Below are positions 33,491-41,332 of a DNA stretch of 55,505 bases, one piece after another (within the stretch, counting starts at the first letter, position 1; the number at the start of each line of letters is the position of its first letter). Under the pieces are notes generated by a model. The model was not told the DNA's origin. It ran no database searches and saw only the letters and a program-made list of their open reading frames with translations. The position numbers and the translations under genes are program-made. Source of the DNA: Sporomusaceae bacterium UBA7701 (GTDB lineage: Bacteria; Bacillota; Negativicutes; Sporomusales; UBA7701); the NCBI GenBank assembly GCA_002482545.1, contig DLGF01000007.1, forward strand, positions 1 to 55,505, read 5' to 3'.

Positions 33491-34264
33491 ATGTCTAAGA
33501 AGGTTCTGGCTCTTATTGTATTGACCGCTTTCGCGTTAGCGCTGGGGCTTGCGGGGTGCGGCAGCCAACAGACGGCTGAGCAGGCCAAGGTTTTGAAAGT
33601 CGGTATGGATGCGGCGTTTGCGCCTTTCGAGTTCCAGGATGATAAGTCCAAAGATTACACCGGTTTTGACGTTGACCTGATTAACGCCATCGGCAAGCAG
33701 ATGGGCTATGAAGTGAAAATCCAAAATACCGGTTTTGACGGCTTGATTCCTGCGCTGGAGGCCGGCAACATCGATGTAATTATTTCGGCGATGACCATCA
33801 CCGAAGAACGCGCTAAAAAGGTTAACTTCTCCAAGCCTTACTATAAGTCCGGTTTGTCGATTGTTGTCAAGAGCGACAACAATACCATCAAAGGCTTCAA
33901 AGACCTGGAAGGAAAACAGATTGCGGTCCAGATCGGTTCGACCGGCGCTGTAGAAGCCAAAAAGATCAAAGATGCCAAAATTCGCGAATTCAACACTGTG
34001 CCGGAAGCTTTTCTGGAGCTCAAAGCCGGCGGAGTGGACGCCGTTGTCAATGATCTGCCTGTCAACGACTATTATATTGCCAAGTCCGGAGCCAAGGACG
34101 CCAAGCTGGTCGGCGACCTGCTTACCGCTGAAGACTATGGCATAGCAACCACCAAGAAGAATGCCGAACTGGCCCAAAAAATCGACAAGGCGCTGGAAGA
34201 GCTCAAGACGAACGGCGAGTATGCTAAAATCTTCGAAAAATGGTTTGGCAAGAAGCCGCAATAA
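33491..34264 (+). CDS. Polar amino acid ABC transporter substrate-binding lipoprotein
   Basis: A 257-residue family 3 solute-binding protein. Residues 1-23 are a lipoprotein signal with lipobox LAGC. The mature part shows VLKVGMDAAFAPFEFQDD, YTGFDVDLINAIGKQMGYE, FDGLIPALEAGNIDVIISAMTIT and AVQIGSTGAVEAKKI, typical of GlnH/ArtJ-type proteins for glutamine, arginine or lysine. It is followed, across a MITE-like insertion, by the cognate permease and ATPase genes. ATG 33491 has GAGGAGGA 7 nt upstream. The specificity is not decided by sequence. Confidence 0.93.
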   Translation: MSKKVLALIVLTAFALALGLAGCGSQQTAEQAKVLKVGMDAAFAPFEFQDDKSKDYTGFDVDLINAIGKQMGYEVKIQNTGFDGLIPALEAGNIDVIISAMTITEERAKKVNFSKPYYKSGLSIVVKSDNNTIKGFKDLEGKQIAVQIGSTGAVEAKKIKDAKIREFNTVPEAFLELKAGGVDAVVNDLPVNDYYIAKSGAKDAKLVGDLLTAEDYGIATTKKNAELAQKIDKALEELKTNGEYAKIFEKWFGKKPQ

Positions 34265-34281
34265 TAGCAGCAGCGAAACCC

Positions 34282-34306
34282 GGGCACGACTAATTGTCGT
34301 GCCCGC
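34282..34306 (+). repeat. Left copy of a duplicated terminator hairpin
   Basis: GGGCACGAC-TAATT-GTCGTGCCC plus GC, 25 nt, identical to 34451-34475. This copy lacks a T-tract because it is followed at once by the inserted palindromic element. Confidence 0.8.
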
Positions 34307-34430
34307 CAGGCTGGCGATAAAGGCCCATCTGCGGCGTTGCTCCTCAGAGCGTTTGCTTGCGTACGACCTAGTACGCGGCGCGACACGCTCCTCCGGTGCG
34401 CCTTGCATCTGGACCTTTCTCACCAGCCTG
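34307..34430. mobile_element. MITE-like palindromic element
   Basis: A 124-bp imperfect palindrome bounded by CAGGCTGG (34307-34314) and CCAGCCTG (34423-34430). Reversing the right half gives CAGGCTGGTGAGAAAGGTCC, which matches the left half CAGGCTGGCGATAAAGGCCC with few changes, and the pairing continues through TGC..GGCG into a centre containing GTACGACCTAGTAC. It carries no gene. It is flanked by identical 25-bp copies of a terminator hairpin, plus a 20-nt tail on the right. From memory it resembles long-hairpin interspersed repeats seen in several anaerobes; other copies should exist elsewhere in the genome. Confidence 0.65.
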
Positions 34431-34450
34431 GGATTGTCTTAGTTCAGAAG

Positions 34451-34483
34451 GGGCACGACTAATTGTCGTGCCCGCAATTTTTT
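34451..34483 (+). terminator. Intrinsic terminator (right copy) of the binding-protein gene
   Basis: GGGCACGAC-TAATT-GTCGTGCCC (9-bp stem) followed by GCAATTTTTTCC. This copy keeps the T-run, so it is probably the original 3' end and now lies about 190 nt from the gene. Confidence 0.75.
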
Positions 34484-34650
34484 CCGGACCCAAGGAACCT
34501 TTGGGCGAATGAATAGGCGGGGTGGCTACGGTATAAATGGGCTGTCCCCCCAGGTGCCTGCCGCGTGGCCGCAGTCTGCGGGGGCGGGATTTACAGGCCG
34601 CTGGCGGCCTGTTACGAAGGCATCGGCAATTATTGGGAATAAAGCGGCCG
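34484..34650. other. GC-rich gene-free stretch
   Basis: About 170 nt rich in short inverted repeats (for example GGCCGC-TGGC-GGCC near 34600), with no ORF with a ribosome site and no recognised RNA. It separates the terminator from the permease promoter. Confidence 0.4.
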
Positions 34651-34680
34651 TTGACAGGGGAGTTATTGTATGTTTATAAT
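34651..34680 (+). promoter_or_regulatory. Consensus promoter of the permease-ATPase genes
   Basis: A perfect TTGACA (34651-34656), an 18-nt spacer and a perfect TATAAT (34675-34680). It gives the permease and ATPase genes their own transcription, separate from the binding-protein gene. Confidence 0.8.
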
Positions 34681-34683
34681 CAA

Positions 34684-34703
34684 ATATGCATTAATATGCA
34701 ATT
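34684..34703 (+). promoter_or_regulatory. ArgR/AhrC-like palindrome at the transcription start
   Basis: TATGCATTAATATGCAAT sits a few bases after the -10, on or near the predicted start. It fits the ARG-box pattern TNTGAATWWWWATTCANW apart from two symmetric changes. A repressor bound here would block the promoter; ArgR-type control would point to arginine, ornithine or lysine transport. Inference only. Confidence 0.35.
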
Positions 34704-34772
34704 CGCGATGGGCCAGGAGCTTCCGGCCGGGAGGGCGGGGCGCACAAACCCTCGTATACAAAGGGTGAGACT

Positions 34773-35438
34773 ATGGATTTTGATATTCAATTGGTGATTA
34801 ATTCCTTTCCGCTGCTTCTGGCCGGAGCGGTGATAACGGTACAGATTACGGCGATCAGTGTCGGATGCGGCCTGTTTATCGGCATGTTCGCCGGGGTGGC
34901 CAGGCTGTCGAAGGTCTGGCCGGTGAAAACTCTGGCGGCGGTTTATGTCGATTTTATCCGCGGAACTCCCCTGCTGGTGCAAATTTTCATTATTTATTTC
35001 GCCATCCCGCTGGCGACCGGCCACCGCATGGATCCCTTCGTAGCCGCGGTCACCGCCTGCAGTATCAACAGCGGCGCTTATGTGGCCGAAATTTTCCGGG
35101 CCGGCATTCAGTCGATTGACAAGGGGCAGATGGAAGCGGGGCGCTCGCTGGGCATGTCCTGGGCTCAGACCATGCGCCATATTATCATGCCCCAGGCCTT
35201 CAAGCGGATTATTCCTCCGCTGGGGAACGAGTTCATCGCCATGCTGAAAGACTCCTCGCTTGTCTCGGTAATCGGTTTCGAAGAACTGACCCGCCGGGGC
35301 CAGCTCATTATCGCCCGCACCTACGGGTCTTTTGAAATCTGGCTGACGGTGGCGTTCATTTACCTGCTCATGACGCTTACCATATCCCGCCTGGTCGATT
35401 ATCTCGAGCGGAGGTACAAAATCGATGATAAGCATTAA
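34773..35438 (+). CDS. Polar amino acid ABC transporter permease
   Basis: A 221-residue HisMQ/GlnP-type permease with about five membrane spans and the conserved cytoplasmic EAA loop (GQMEAGRSLGMSWAQTMRHIIMPQAFKRIIPP). The FIRGTPLLVQIF motif in the second span region is typical of the family. It should work as a homodimer, because only one permease gene is present. ATG 34773 follows AAAGGGTGAG. The 3' end overlaps the ATPase gene by 14 bp. Confidence 0.94.
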   Translation: MDFDIQLVINSFPLLLAGAVITVQITAISVGCGLFIGMFAGVARLSKVWPVKTLAAVYVDFIRGTPLLVQIFIIYFAIPLATGHRMDPFVAAVTACSINSGAYVAEIFRAGIQSIDKGQMEAGRSLGMSWAQTMRHIIMPQAFKRIIPPLGNEFIAMLKDSSLVSVIGFEELTRRGQLIIARTYGSFEIWLTVAFIYLLMTLTISRLVDYLERRYKIDDKH

Positions 35439-36144
35439 AAATGTCCATAAACGGTTTGGTAAACTGCATGTGCTAAAGGGTATTGATGCTCAGGTCAGCG
35501 AACAGGAAGTCGTCGTGATCATCGGCCCCAGCGGATCGGGAAAAAGCACGCTGCTTCGCTGCATAAACTATCTGGAGGAGCCCACGGAAGGGGAGATTGT
35601 CGTCGACGGCATTCCCTTGACCGGCGAGGCGAATATCAACAAGGTCCGGGCCGAAGTGGGCATGGTCTTCCAGCGCTTCAACCTATTCCCCCACATGTCG
35701 GTTTTGGACAATATTACCCTCGCTCCCCGGATCATCCGGAAGATGCCGAAAGCCGAGGCGGAGACCGTCGCCCTTGACCTGCTGACGAAAGTCGGCTTGG
35801 CGGACAAGGCCCGTGCCTATCCCGAGCAGTTGTCCGGCGGACAGCAGCAGCGGGTGGCGATCGCCCGGGCTTTGGCGATGCGTCCGAAGGTCATGCTGTT
35901 TGATGAGCCGACTTCGGCCCTTGATCCGGAGATGATCAAGGAAGTGCTGGATGTTATGAAAGCGTTGGCTGAGGAAGGAATGACAATGGTCGTGGTCACC
36001 CACGAAATGGGTTTTGCCCGTGAGGTGGGCGACCGGGTGATTTTCATGGACGAAGGGCGGATTGTCGAGGAAGGAACCCCGGAGGCGATCTTCGCCAACG
36101 CCCAGGAAGAGCGGACCCGGACTTTTCTTTCCAAGATTCTGTAG
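35425..36144 (+). CDS. glnQ: Polar amino acid ABC transporter ATP-binding protein (GlnQ type)
   Basis: A 239-residue ABC ATPase: Walker A IGPSGSGKSTLLRCIN, Q-loop MVFQRFNLFPHMSVLDNI, signature LSGGQQQRVAIARAL, Walker B VMLFDEPTSALDPE, switch His in VVVTHEMGFAREV. The NLFPHMSVL segment is a hallmark of the glutamine/arginine/histidine uptake family. It pairs with the permease upstream; the binding protein is encoded 1.2 kb upstream. Confidence 0.95.
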   Translation: MISIKNVHKRFGKLHVLKGIDAQVSEQEVVVIIGPSGSGKSTLLRCINYLEEPTEGEIVVDGIPLTGEANINKVRAEVGMVFQRFNLFPHMSVLDNITLAPRIIRKMPKAEAETVALDLLTKVGLADKARAYPEQLSGGQQQRVAIARALAMRPKVMLFDEPTSALDPEMIKEVLDVMKALAEEGMTMVVVTHEMGFAREVGDRVIFMDEGRIVEEGTPEAIFANAQEERTRTFLSKIL

Positions 36145-36168
36145 TTCTCGCTCCAGAAGCTGCCAACG

Positions 36169-36198
36169 TTGACATCCTCAACCAGAGTGTGCTATAGT
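36169..36198 (+). promoter_or_regulatory. Promoter of the cold shock gene
   Basis: TTGACA (36169-36174), an 18-nt spacer and TATAGT (36193-36198), followed by a leader of about 48 nt before the ATG. Confidence 0.7.
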
Positions 36199-36252
36199 AG
36201 TGGCTGTGGCCATAGAGTGGCCTGTAGTACACTTTTAGGAGGAATTTGGTAC

Positions 36253-36450
36253 ATGATCGGCAAGGTTAAATGGTTCAGCGCAGAGAAAGGCTATGGCTTC
36301 CTGGAGAGGGAAGACGGCGGCGACGTATTCGTGCATTTCTCGGCGATTCAGGAAGACGGCTTTAAAAGTTTGGCCGAAGGCCAGCAAGTCGAATTCGACA
36401 TAGTGGAAGGTGCCCGCGGACCGCAAGCTGCCAACGTTTCGAAAGTCTAA
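36253..36450 (+). CDS. cspA: Cold shock protein (CspA/CspB family)
   Basis: A 65-residue single cold-shock domain with both RNA-binding motifs: KWFSAEKGYGFLER (RNP1 region KGYGFL) and DVFVHFSAI (RNP2). It acts as an RNA chaperone. ATG 36253 has AGGAGGAA 9 nt upstream. It has its own promoter and terminator and lies just before raiA. Confidence 0.96.
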   Translation: MIGKVKWFSAEKGYGFLEREDGGDVFVHFSAIQEDGFKSLAEGQQVEFDIVEGARGPQAANVSKV

Positions 36451-36465
36451 CCAGCCTTTTAGATA

Positions 36466-36490
36466 CCCGACCTTGACCGGTCGGGTTTTT
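36466..36490 (+). terminator. Terminator after cspA
   Basis: CCCGACC and GGTCGGG form a 7-bp stem followed by TTTTT, 16 nt after the stop. Confidence 0.8.
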
Positions 36491-36531
36491 AGTTGGCGCC
36501 AGTTTACCGCGGCAAGCTTTACAATATTTCT

Positions 36532-36562
36532 ATTCCTGTCGATTACAGACAGGAATTTTTTA
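36532..36562 (+). terminator. Terminator-like hairpin in the raiA leader
   Basis: ATTCCTGTC and GACAGGAAT form a perfect 9-bp stem with a GATTACA loop, followed by TTTTT, about 50 nt before raiA. It lies downstream of the cspA terminator, so it could be a second barrier or an attenuator controlling raiA. Confidence 0.6.
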
Positions 36563-36610
36563 GTTTCAAGGGAATAATATTAATAAGATTCTGGAAAGGG
36601 GATGGGGTCT

Positions 36611-37138
36611 GTGGCAATAACTGTACGAGGAAAGAACATCGACATCACACCGGCACTGAAAGATTATGTGGAAAAGCGCGTCGGCAAGATTACGAAATAC
36701 TTTGATACGCTCGGTGAGATTACCGTAGTCCTCACTGTCGCCAAGGGCAGGCATATCGTTGAAGTCACCGTTCCGGTCAACGGTATGTTGCTAAGAGGAG
36801 AAGAGTCCACAACCGACATGTACGCCTCAATCGACCTTGTCATCGAGAAACTGGAAAAACAAATTGACAAATATAAAACCAAAATTGCCCGCAAGCTTCG
36901 GGGCGGCGCCTTCAAGGGCGAACTGCCGGCAGAGATGCGGGAGCCGGACCGGGACGAATTCGAAGTGGTTAAAATCAAGCGGTTCGCCATTAAGCCGATG
37001 ACCACGGAAGAGGCGATCATGCAGATGAATCTCATCAACCACGACTTCTTCGTTTTCACCAACGCCGAGACGGAAGATGTAAACGTAGTCTATCGCCGCA
37101 GGGACGGCGGCTACGGCTTGATTGAGCCGGAGTATTAA
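36611..37138 (+). CDS. raiA: Long-form ribosome hibernation promoting factor (RaiA/HPF)
   Basis: A 175-residue long HPF, the single protein that dimerises 70S ribosomes into 100S particles in Firmicutes. The N-terminal RaiA domain (ITVRGKNIDITPALKDYVEKRVGKITKYF, then VLTVAKGRHIVEVTVP and DMYASIDLVIEKLEKQI) is joined by a charged linker to the C-terminal dimerisation domain (VVKIKRFAIKPMTTEEAIMQMNLINHDFFVFTNAETEDVNVVYRRRDGGYGLIEP). GTG 36611 is preferred because GGGG at 36598-36601 is 9 nt upstream; ATG 36602 abuts it. Its place before secA is that of yvyD/hpf in B. subtilis. Confidence 0.95.
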   Translation: MAITVRGKNIDITPALKDYVEKRVGKITKYFDTLGEITVVLTVAKGRHIVEVTVPVNGMLLRGEESTTDMYASIDLVIEKLEKQIDKYKTKIARKLRGGAFKGELPAEMREPDRDEFEVVKIKRFAIKPMTTEEAIMQMNLINHDFFVFTNAETEDVNVVYRRRDGGYGLIEPEY

Positions 37139-37151
37139 CCCAAAGGCAAAA

Positions 37152-37185
37152 AAAACCGGGGAGCAATCCCCGGTTTTGGTTTTTC
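37152..37185. terminator. Terminator between convergent raiA and small ORF
   Basis: AAAACCGGGGA and TCCCCGGTTTT form a perfect 11-bp stem with a GCAA loop; GGTTTTT follows on the plus strand and an A-rich run precedes it, so it may work in both directions. Confidence 0.85.
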
Positions 37186-37194
37186 CGAAATATT

Positions 37195-37410
37195 CTAGCG
37201 GCTGGCGCTTTTGACCGGCTTGGCCCGCCGGCTGAGGAGGATCTCCGCCAGGCTGGCCTGTTCCAGTTCGCGGGCTTTCAAGGCAAATTCCTGGCGGGTG
37301 AACACGCCCTTCGCGATTAATAGTTCAATCAGCACGGACACCGCCAGGGTATTCTTATAATCGGTGTCTTTCAGGTCGGCGATCTGCCCGATGATTTCCA
37401 TGGTATTCAT
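37195..37410 (-). CDS. Small helical protein of unknown function (71 aa)
   Basis: A minus-strand 71-residue ORF starting at ATG 37410-37408 with AGGAGGGG just upstream, so it is very likely translated. The sequence is helical with mixed charge (MEIIGQIADLKDTDYKNTLAVSVLIELLIAKGVFTRQEFALKARELEQ) and ends in a basic tail. The middle, LIELLIAKGVFTRQEF, resembles the 'start-domain' helix pattern of many small Firmicute proteins, but no family is recognised. It is convergent with raiA and divergent from secA. Confidence 0.75.
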   Translation of the reverse strand: MNTMEIIGQIADLKDTDYKNTLAVSVLIELLIAKGVFTRQEFALKARELEQASLAEILLSRRAKPVKSASR

Positions 37411-37582
37411 GATACCCCTCCTGTTAACCGTAACAATTAATTGTGCAGCCTTTTAGGACAGCTTGTATTACAGCTATTCCCAGTCTCGGCCAGACTTATA
37501 CCTGCACGGGGAAGGTGCTATTATTCGGCCGAACAGGACATAATAGGGCCGACGGGCAGCGATGAATAGCCAGTCCCTGTTT

Positions 37583-37611
37583 TTGACTTATGCCGTACAT
37601 TCTGGTAAAAT
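37583..37611 (+). promoter_or_regulatory. Promoter of the secA operon
   Basis: TTGACT (37583-37588), an exact 17-nt spacer and TAAAAT (37606-37611), ending 32 nt before the secA start. The upstream 37500-37560 stretch has a CTATTAT/ATAATAG inverted repeat of unknown role. Confidence 0.65.
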
Positions 37612-37643
37612 TTTGAGATAGGTATGAAGGAGATGATAGGAAG

Positions 37644-40148
37644 TTGCTAAAGTTTCTCAAGAGTATCTTTGGAGATGACAACGAGCGCGAAATAAAGCGC
37701 ATGATGAAGTATGTGGAAGAAATCAACGCGCTTGAAGGAGATATGCACAAGCTGAGCGACGCGTCCCTGGCGGCGAAGACGGGCGAGTTCAAGGCGCGGC
37801 TGGCTCAGGGCGCGGCTTTGGATGATTTGCTGGTCGAAGCCTTTGCCGTTGTCCGGGAAGCGTCCCGCCGCACCCTGGGGATGCGGCAATTTGATGTTCA
37901 ACTTTTGGGCGGGATAACCCTCCATGGCGGCAATATCGCCGAGATGCGCACCGGCGAAGGAAAAACCCTGGTGGCGACGCTGCCCGTGTACCTCAATGCG
38001 CTGACCGGCAAAGGCGTTCATGTCATAACCGTGAACGATTACCTGGCCCGCCGCGACAGCGAATGGATGGGGAAAGTCTATCGCTTCCTCGGGCTAAATG
38101 TCGGCCTGATTGTTCACGGCCTGGATTTCGCCGAACGCAAGGCGGCGTATGCCGCCGATGTCACCTATGGCACCAACAATGAATTCGGGTTCGACTATCT
38201 GCGGGATAACATGGTCATTTATCCCGACCAGATGGTGCAGCGGGAGCTGAACTACGGCATCGTGGACGAAGTCGACAGCATCCTCGTCGACGAGGCCCGG
38301 ACCCCGCTGATTATCTCGGGGCCCGGCGAAAAGTCCACCGACCTGTATTTCGTGCTGGCCAAGGTGGTGCCCAAGCTAAAAGAAACCGAAGACTACACGG
38401 TGGACGAAAAGGCTCACACCGTAGCCCCCACTGAGAGCGGCATCGCCAAGGCGGAAAAGCTGCTGGGCGTCAAGAACCTTTACGAGAATGAAAACATGGA
38501 GCTTTCCCACCACTTTAACCAGGCGCTCAAAGCCCACGCTCTGATGAAGCGCGACCGGGACTATGTGGTGAAGGAAGGCGAAGTCATCATTGTCGACGAG
38601 TTCACCGGCCGGCTGATGTTCGGCCGCCGCTACTCCGACGGCCTTCACCAGGCCATCGAAGCCAAGGAAGGCGTCAAGATCGAGCGGGAAAGCCAGACGC
38701 TGGCGTCCATCACCTTCCAGAACTACTTCCGGATGTACAAGAAACTGGCCGGCATGACCGGCACGGCCAAGACCGAGGAAGAAGAATTCCGCAAGATTTA
38801 CGGCCTGGATGTCCTGGTCATTCCCACCCACAATCCGATGGTCCGGGAAGACCTGCCTGACGTTATCTATAAAACCAAACGGGCCAAATACAAGTCCGTT
38901 ATTGCCGACATCGCCGAACGGCATGCCAAAGGGCAGCCCATCCTCGTCGGCACGACGTCGATCGCCCAGTCGGAAGATTTGAGCGCCCAGCTCAAGCAGC
39001 AAGGCGTGCCCCACAATGTACTGAACGCCAAGTACCACGAGAAAGAGGCCGAAATCGTCGCCCGGGCGGGGCAGCGCGGCGAGGTAACCATTGCCACCAA
39101 CATGGCCGGACGTGGTACGGACATCGTGCTGGGGGAAGGCGTGCCCGATTTGGGAGGCCTGCATATTATCGGCACCGAGCGGCATGAGAGCCGCCGGATC
39201 GATAACCAGCTCCGCGGCCGTTCCGGCCGGCAGGGCGACCCTGGTTCGTCGCGGTTCTATCTTTCCCTGGAAGATGACCTGATGCGGCTTTTCGGCTCGG
39301 AAAACATCGCCAGCATTATGGATAAACTGGGGATGGAAGAAGATGAGCCCATTGAGCATCCGCTGATAACCAGGTCCATTGAGCAGGCCCAGAAGAAGGT
39401 CGAGGCCCGGAACTTCGATATCCGCAAACATGTGCTGGAATACGACGATGTCATGAACCAGCAGCGGGAAATCATCTACGGGCAGCGTCGCCAAATCCTC
39501 ATGGGCGACAACCTGAAAGAGAACATTTTCCATATGGTCGAAAAGATGGCCGACCGGGGAATGGAGTTCTATGCCAACGAGAAAGTCTATCCGGAAGAGT
39601 GGGACTATAAAGGCCTGATCGAGTTCTGCGAAGGCTTCTTTGTACCGGCCGGCGAATTGAAGGCCGCTGTGCTGGAAAATCTCAGCCGGGAGGAGCTCCG
39701 GGAGCATCTTGTCGCCGCAGCCACCGGTTCCTATGAGGCGCGGGAGACGCTGTTCGGCTCCGACAACATGCGCGAACTGGAGAAGGTCGTCATGTTGAAG
39801 GTTGTCGACTCCAAGTGGATGGATCATCTCGACGCCATGGATATGCTGCGCGAGGGCATCGGACTCAGGGCTTACGGCCAGAAGAATCCGCTCATCGAGT
39901 ACAAAATTGAAGCTTACGATATGTTCCAGCAAATGATCGAACACATTCAGGAGGATATTGTCCGGTACATCTACCGGGTCAATATTGTCACCCAGCCGGA
40001 AGACCGCCTGCAGCAGGCCCATGCCGCCCATGGCGAGGATGCCGCGGCCAAGGCGCCGACCGTCAATAAGGAGCAGATCGGCCGGAATGACCCTTGTCCC
40101 TGTGGATCGGGGAAAAAATACAAGAAATGTTGCGGTGAAGGCAAATAG
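37644..40148 (+). CDS. secA: Preprotein translocase ATPase SecA
   Basis: An 834-residue SecA, the motor of the Sec export pathway. Landmarks: Walker A MRTGEGKTLVATLP near residue 100, VNDYLARRDSEWMG, Walker B DEVDSILVDEARTPLIISG, TGTAKTEEEEF, NMAGRGTDIVLGEGV, GRSGRQGDPGSSRFYLSLEDDLM, and the helical scaffold and wing domains. The C-terminus ends in the zinc-binding SEC-C motif NDPCPCGSGKKYKKCCG, which binds SecB or ribosomes. TTG 37644 has AAGGAG 11 nt upstream. prfB follows, as in B. subtilis. Confidence 0.98.
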   Translation: MLKFLKSIFGDDNEREIKRMMKYVEEINALEGDMHKLSDASLAAKTGEFKARLAQGAALDDLLVEAFAVVREASRRTLGMRQFDVQLLGGITLHGGNIAEMRTGEGKTLVATLPVYLNALTGKGVHVITVNDYLARRDSEWMGKVYRFLGLNVGLIVHGLDFAERKAAYAADVTYGTNNEFGFDYLRDNMVIYPDQMVQRELNYGIVDEVDSILVDEARTPLIISGPGEKSTDLYFVLAKVVPKLKETEDYTVDEKAHTVAPTESGIAKAEKLLGVKNLYENENMELSHHFNQALKAHALMKRDRDYVVKEGEVIIVDEFTGRLMFGRRYSDGLHQAIEAKEGVKIERESQTLASITFQNYFRMYKKLAGMTGTAKTEEEEFRKIYGLDVLVIPTHNPMVREDLPDVIYKTKRAKYKSVIADIAERHAKGQPILVGTTSIAQSEDLSAQLKQQGVPHNVLNAKYHEKEAEIVARAGQRGEVTIATNMAGRGTDIVLGEGVPDLGGLHIIGTERHESRRIDNQLRGRSGRQGDPGSSRFYLSLEDDLMRLFGSENIASIMDKLGMEEDEPIEHPLITRSIEQAQKKVEARNFDIRKHVLEYDDVMNQQREIIYGQRRQILMGDNLKENIFHMVEKMADRGMEFYANEKVYPEEWDYKGLIEFCEGFFVPAGELKAAVLENLSREELREHLVAAATGSYEARETLFGSDNMRELEKVVMLKVVDSKWMDHLDAMDMLREGIGLRAYGQKNPLIEYKIEAYDMFQQMIEHIQEDIVRYIYRVNIVTQPEDRLQQAHAAHGEDAAAKAPTVNKEQIGRNDPCPCGSGKKYKKCCGEGK

Positions 40149-40210
40149 TTTTGGCCGCGTGGTTATGAAACCGGCGGCTTGCTAGTATGATAATTAGGGG
40201 GATGAGCGTA

Positions 40211-41321
40211 TTGCTAGAAGATTTACGCCACGAGATTGTGAGCCTGGCGGAAAGGCTCGATGAAGTGAGGGTTTCTCTTTGACGTAGCCGGAAAGGAGCG
40301 TCAGATCGAAGACCTGGAACATAAACTGGCGGCTCCCGACTTCTGGGACGATCCGGCGACCGCCCAGAAAGTCATGCAGGAGCTTACCCGCCTGAAAGAC
40401 AGCCTCAGTCATTATCATGCCCTCCACAGCCGCTACAGCGACATGGCCACTCTCTGGGAATTGGGCCAGGAGGAAGGCGATGAAAGCGTATGCCCGGAAA
40501 TTGCCGACATGCTGGCGGCGTTGGGCAAGGAAATCGAGCATCTGGAACTCACCCTGATGCTTTCCGGCGAATACGACGCCAACAATGCCATTCTTACGCT
40601 TCATGCCGGGGCGGGCGGGACCGAAGCCCAGGACTGGGTGCAGATGCTGCTCCGCATGTATGTGCGGTGGGCGGAAAAAAACGACTATAAAGTCGAGACG
40701 CTGGATTTTCTCGCCGGCGACGAAGCCGGCGTCAAAAGCGCCACGATACTGGTAACCGGGCGCAACGCCTACGGATATCTGAAAGCAGAAAAGGGAGTCC
40801 ACCGCCTGGTGCGCATATCGCCTTTCGACGCTTCGGGAAGGCGCCATACCTCCTTTGCGGCCGCCGATGTCATGCCCGAGATCGACGACGCCATTGAAGT
40901 CAACATCAACCCGGTCGATCTCAAAGTGGATACTTTCCGCGCCGGAGGCGCCGGGGGACAACATATCAACAAGACGGACTCCGCCGTGCGCATGACCCAC
41001 CTGCCGACCGGGGTGGTTGTTCAGTGCCAGAGCGAGCGGTCTCAGATTCAGAACCGCGAACAATGCATGCGCCTCCTCCGGGCCAAACTGTTTGAATTGG
41101 AACGGCAGAAGCAGGCGGAGAAAAAAGAGGAACTGGGCGGCGACTATCAGGCTATCGAATGGGGTAGCCAGATCCGGTCCTATGTTTTCCATCCCTATAG
41201 CTTGGTAAAAGACCATCGGACAGGAACCGAAACGGGAAATGTGCAGGCGGTCATGGACGGCGATATCGACGCCTTTATCGAAGCGTATCTCAAAGGGGAC
41301 GGCAAGGAGAGCGAAAGATAG
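40211..41321 (+). CDS. prfB: Peptide chain release factor 2 with programmed +1 frameshift
   Basis: RF2, about 369 residues, recognises UGA and UAA. The first frame runs 23 codons and meets TGA at 40280-40282 in the context CTT-TGA-C; slipping +1 (skipping T 40280) continues with GAC and stays open to 41321. A Shine-Dalgarno-like GAGGG lies just upstream (40266-40271), as at the classic autoregulatory RF2 site. Later landmarks are the anticodon-like SPF tripeptide (VRISPFDASGRRHTSF) and the catalytic GGQ (GAGGQHINKTDSAVRM). I chose TTG 40211 (AGGGGG, 9 nt upstream) because it gives the usual 23-24-residue leader; ATG 40202 is an alternative. Confidence 0.95.
40271..40284 (+). promoter_or_regulatory. 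prfB: prfB programmed frameshift site
   Basis: TCT-CTT-TGA-C with a G-rich Shine-Dalgarno-like stretch immediately upstream. When RF2 is scarce the ribosome pauses at UGA and shifts +1 on CUU, raising RF2 synthesis. Confidence 0.93.
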
Positions 41322-41332
41322 GGAGGCGCAAC

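Noticed and set aside
34161..34442. A 93-codon plus-strand ORF across the palindromic element
   Set aside because: It starts inside the binding-protein gene in another frame and reads through a hairpin and a repeat; no ribosome site.
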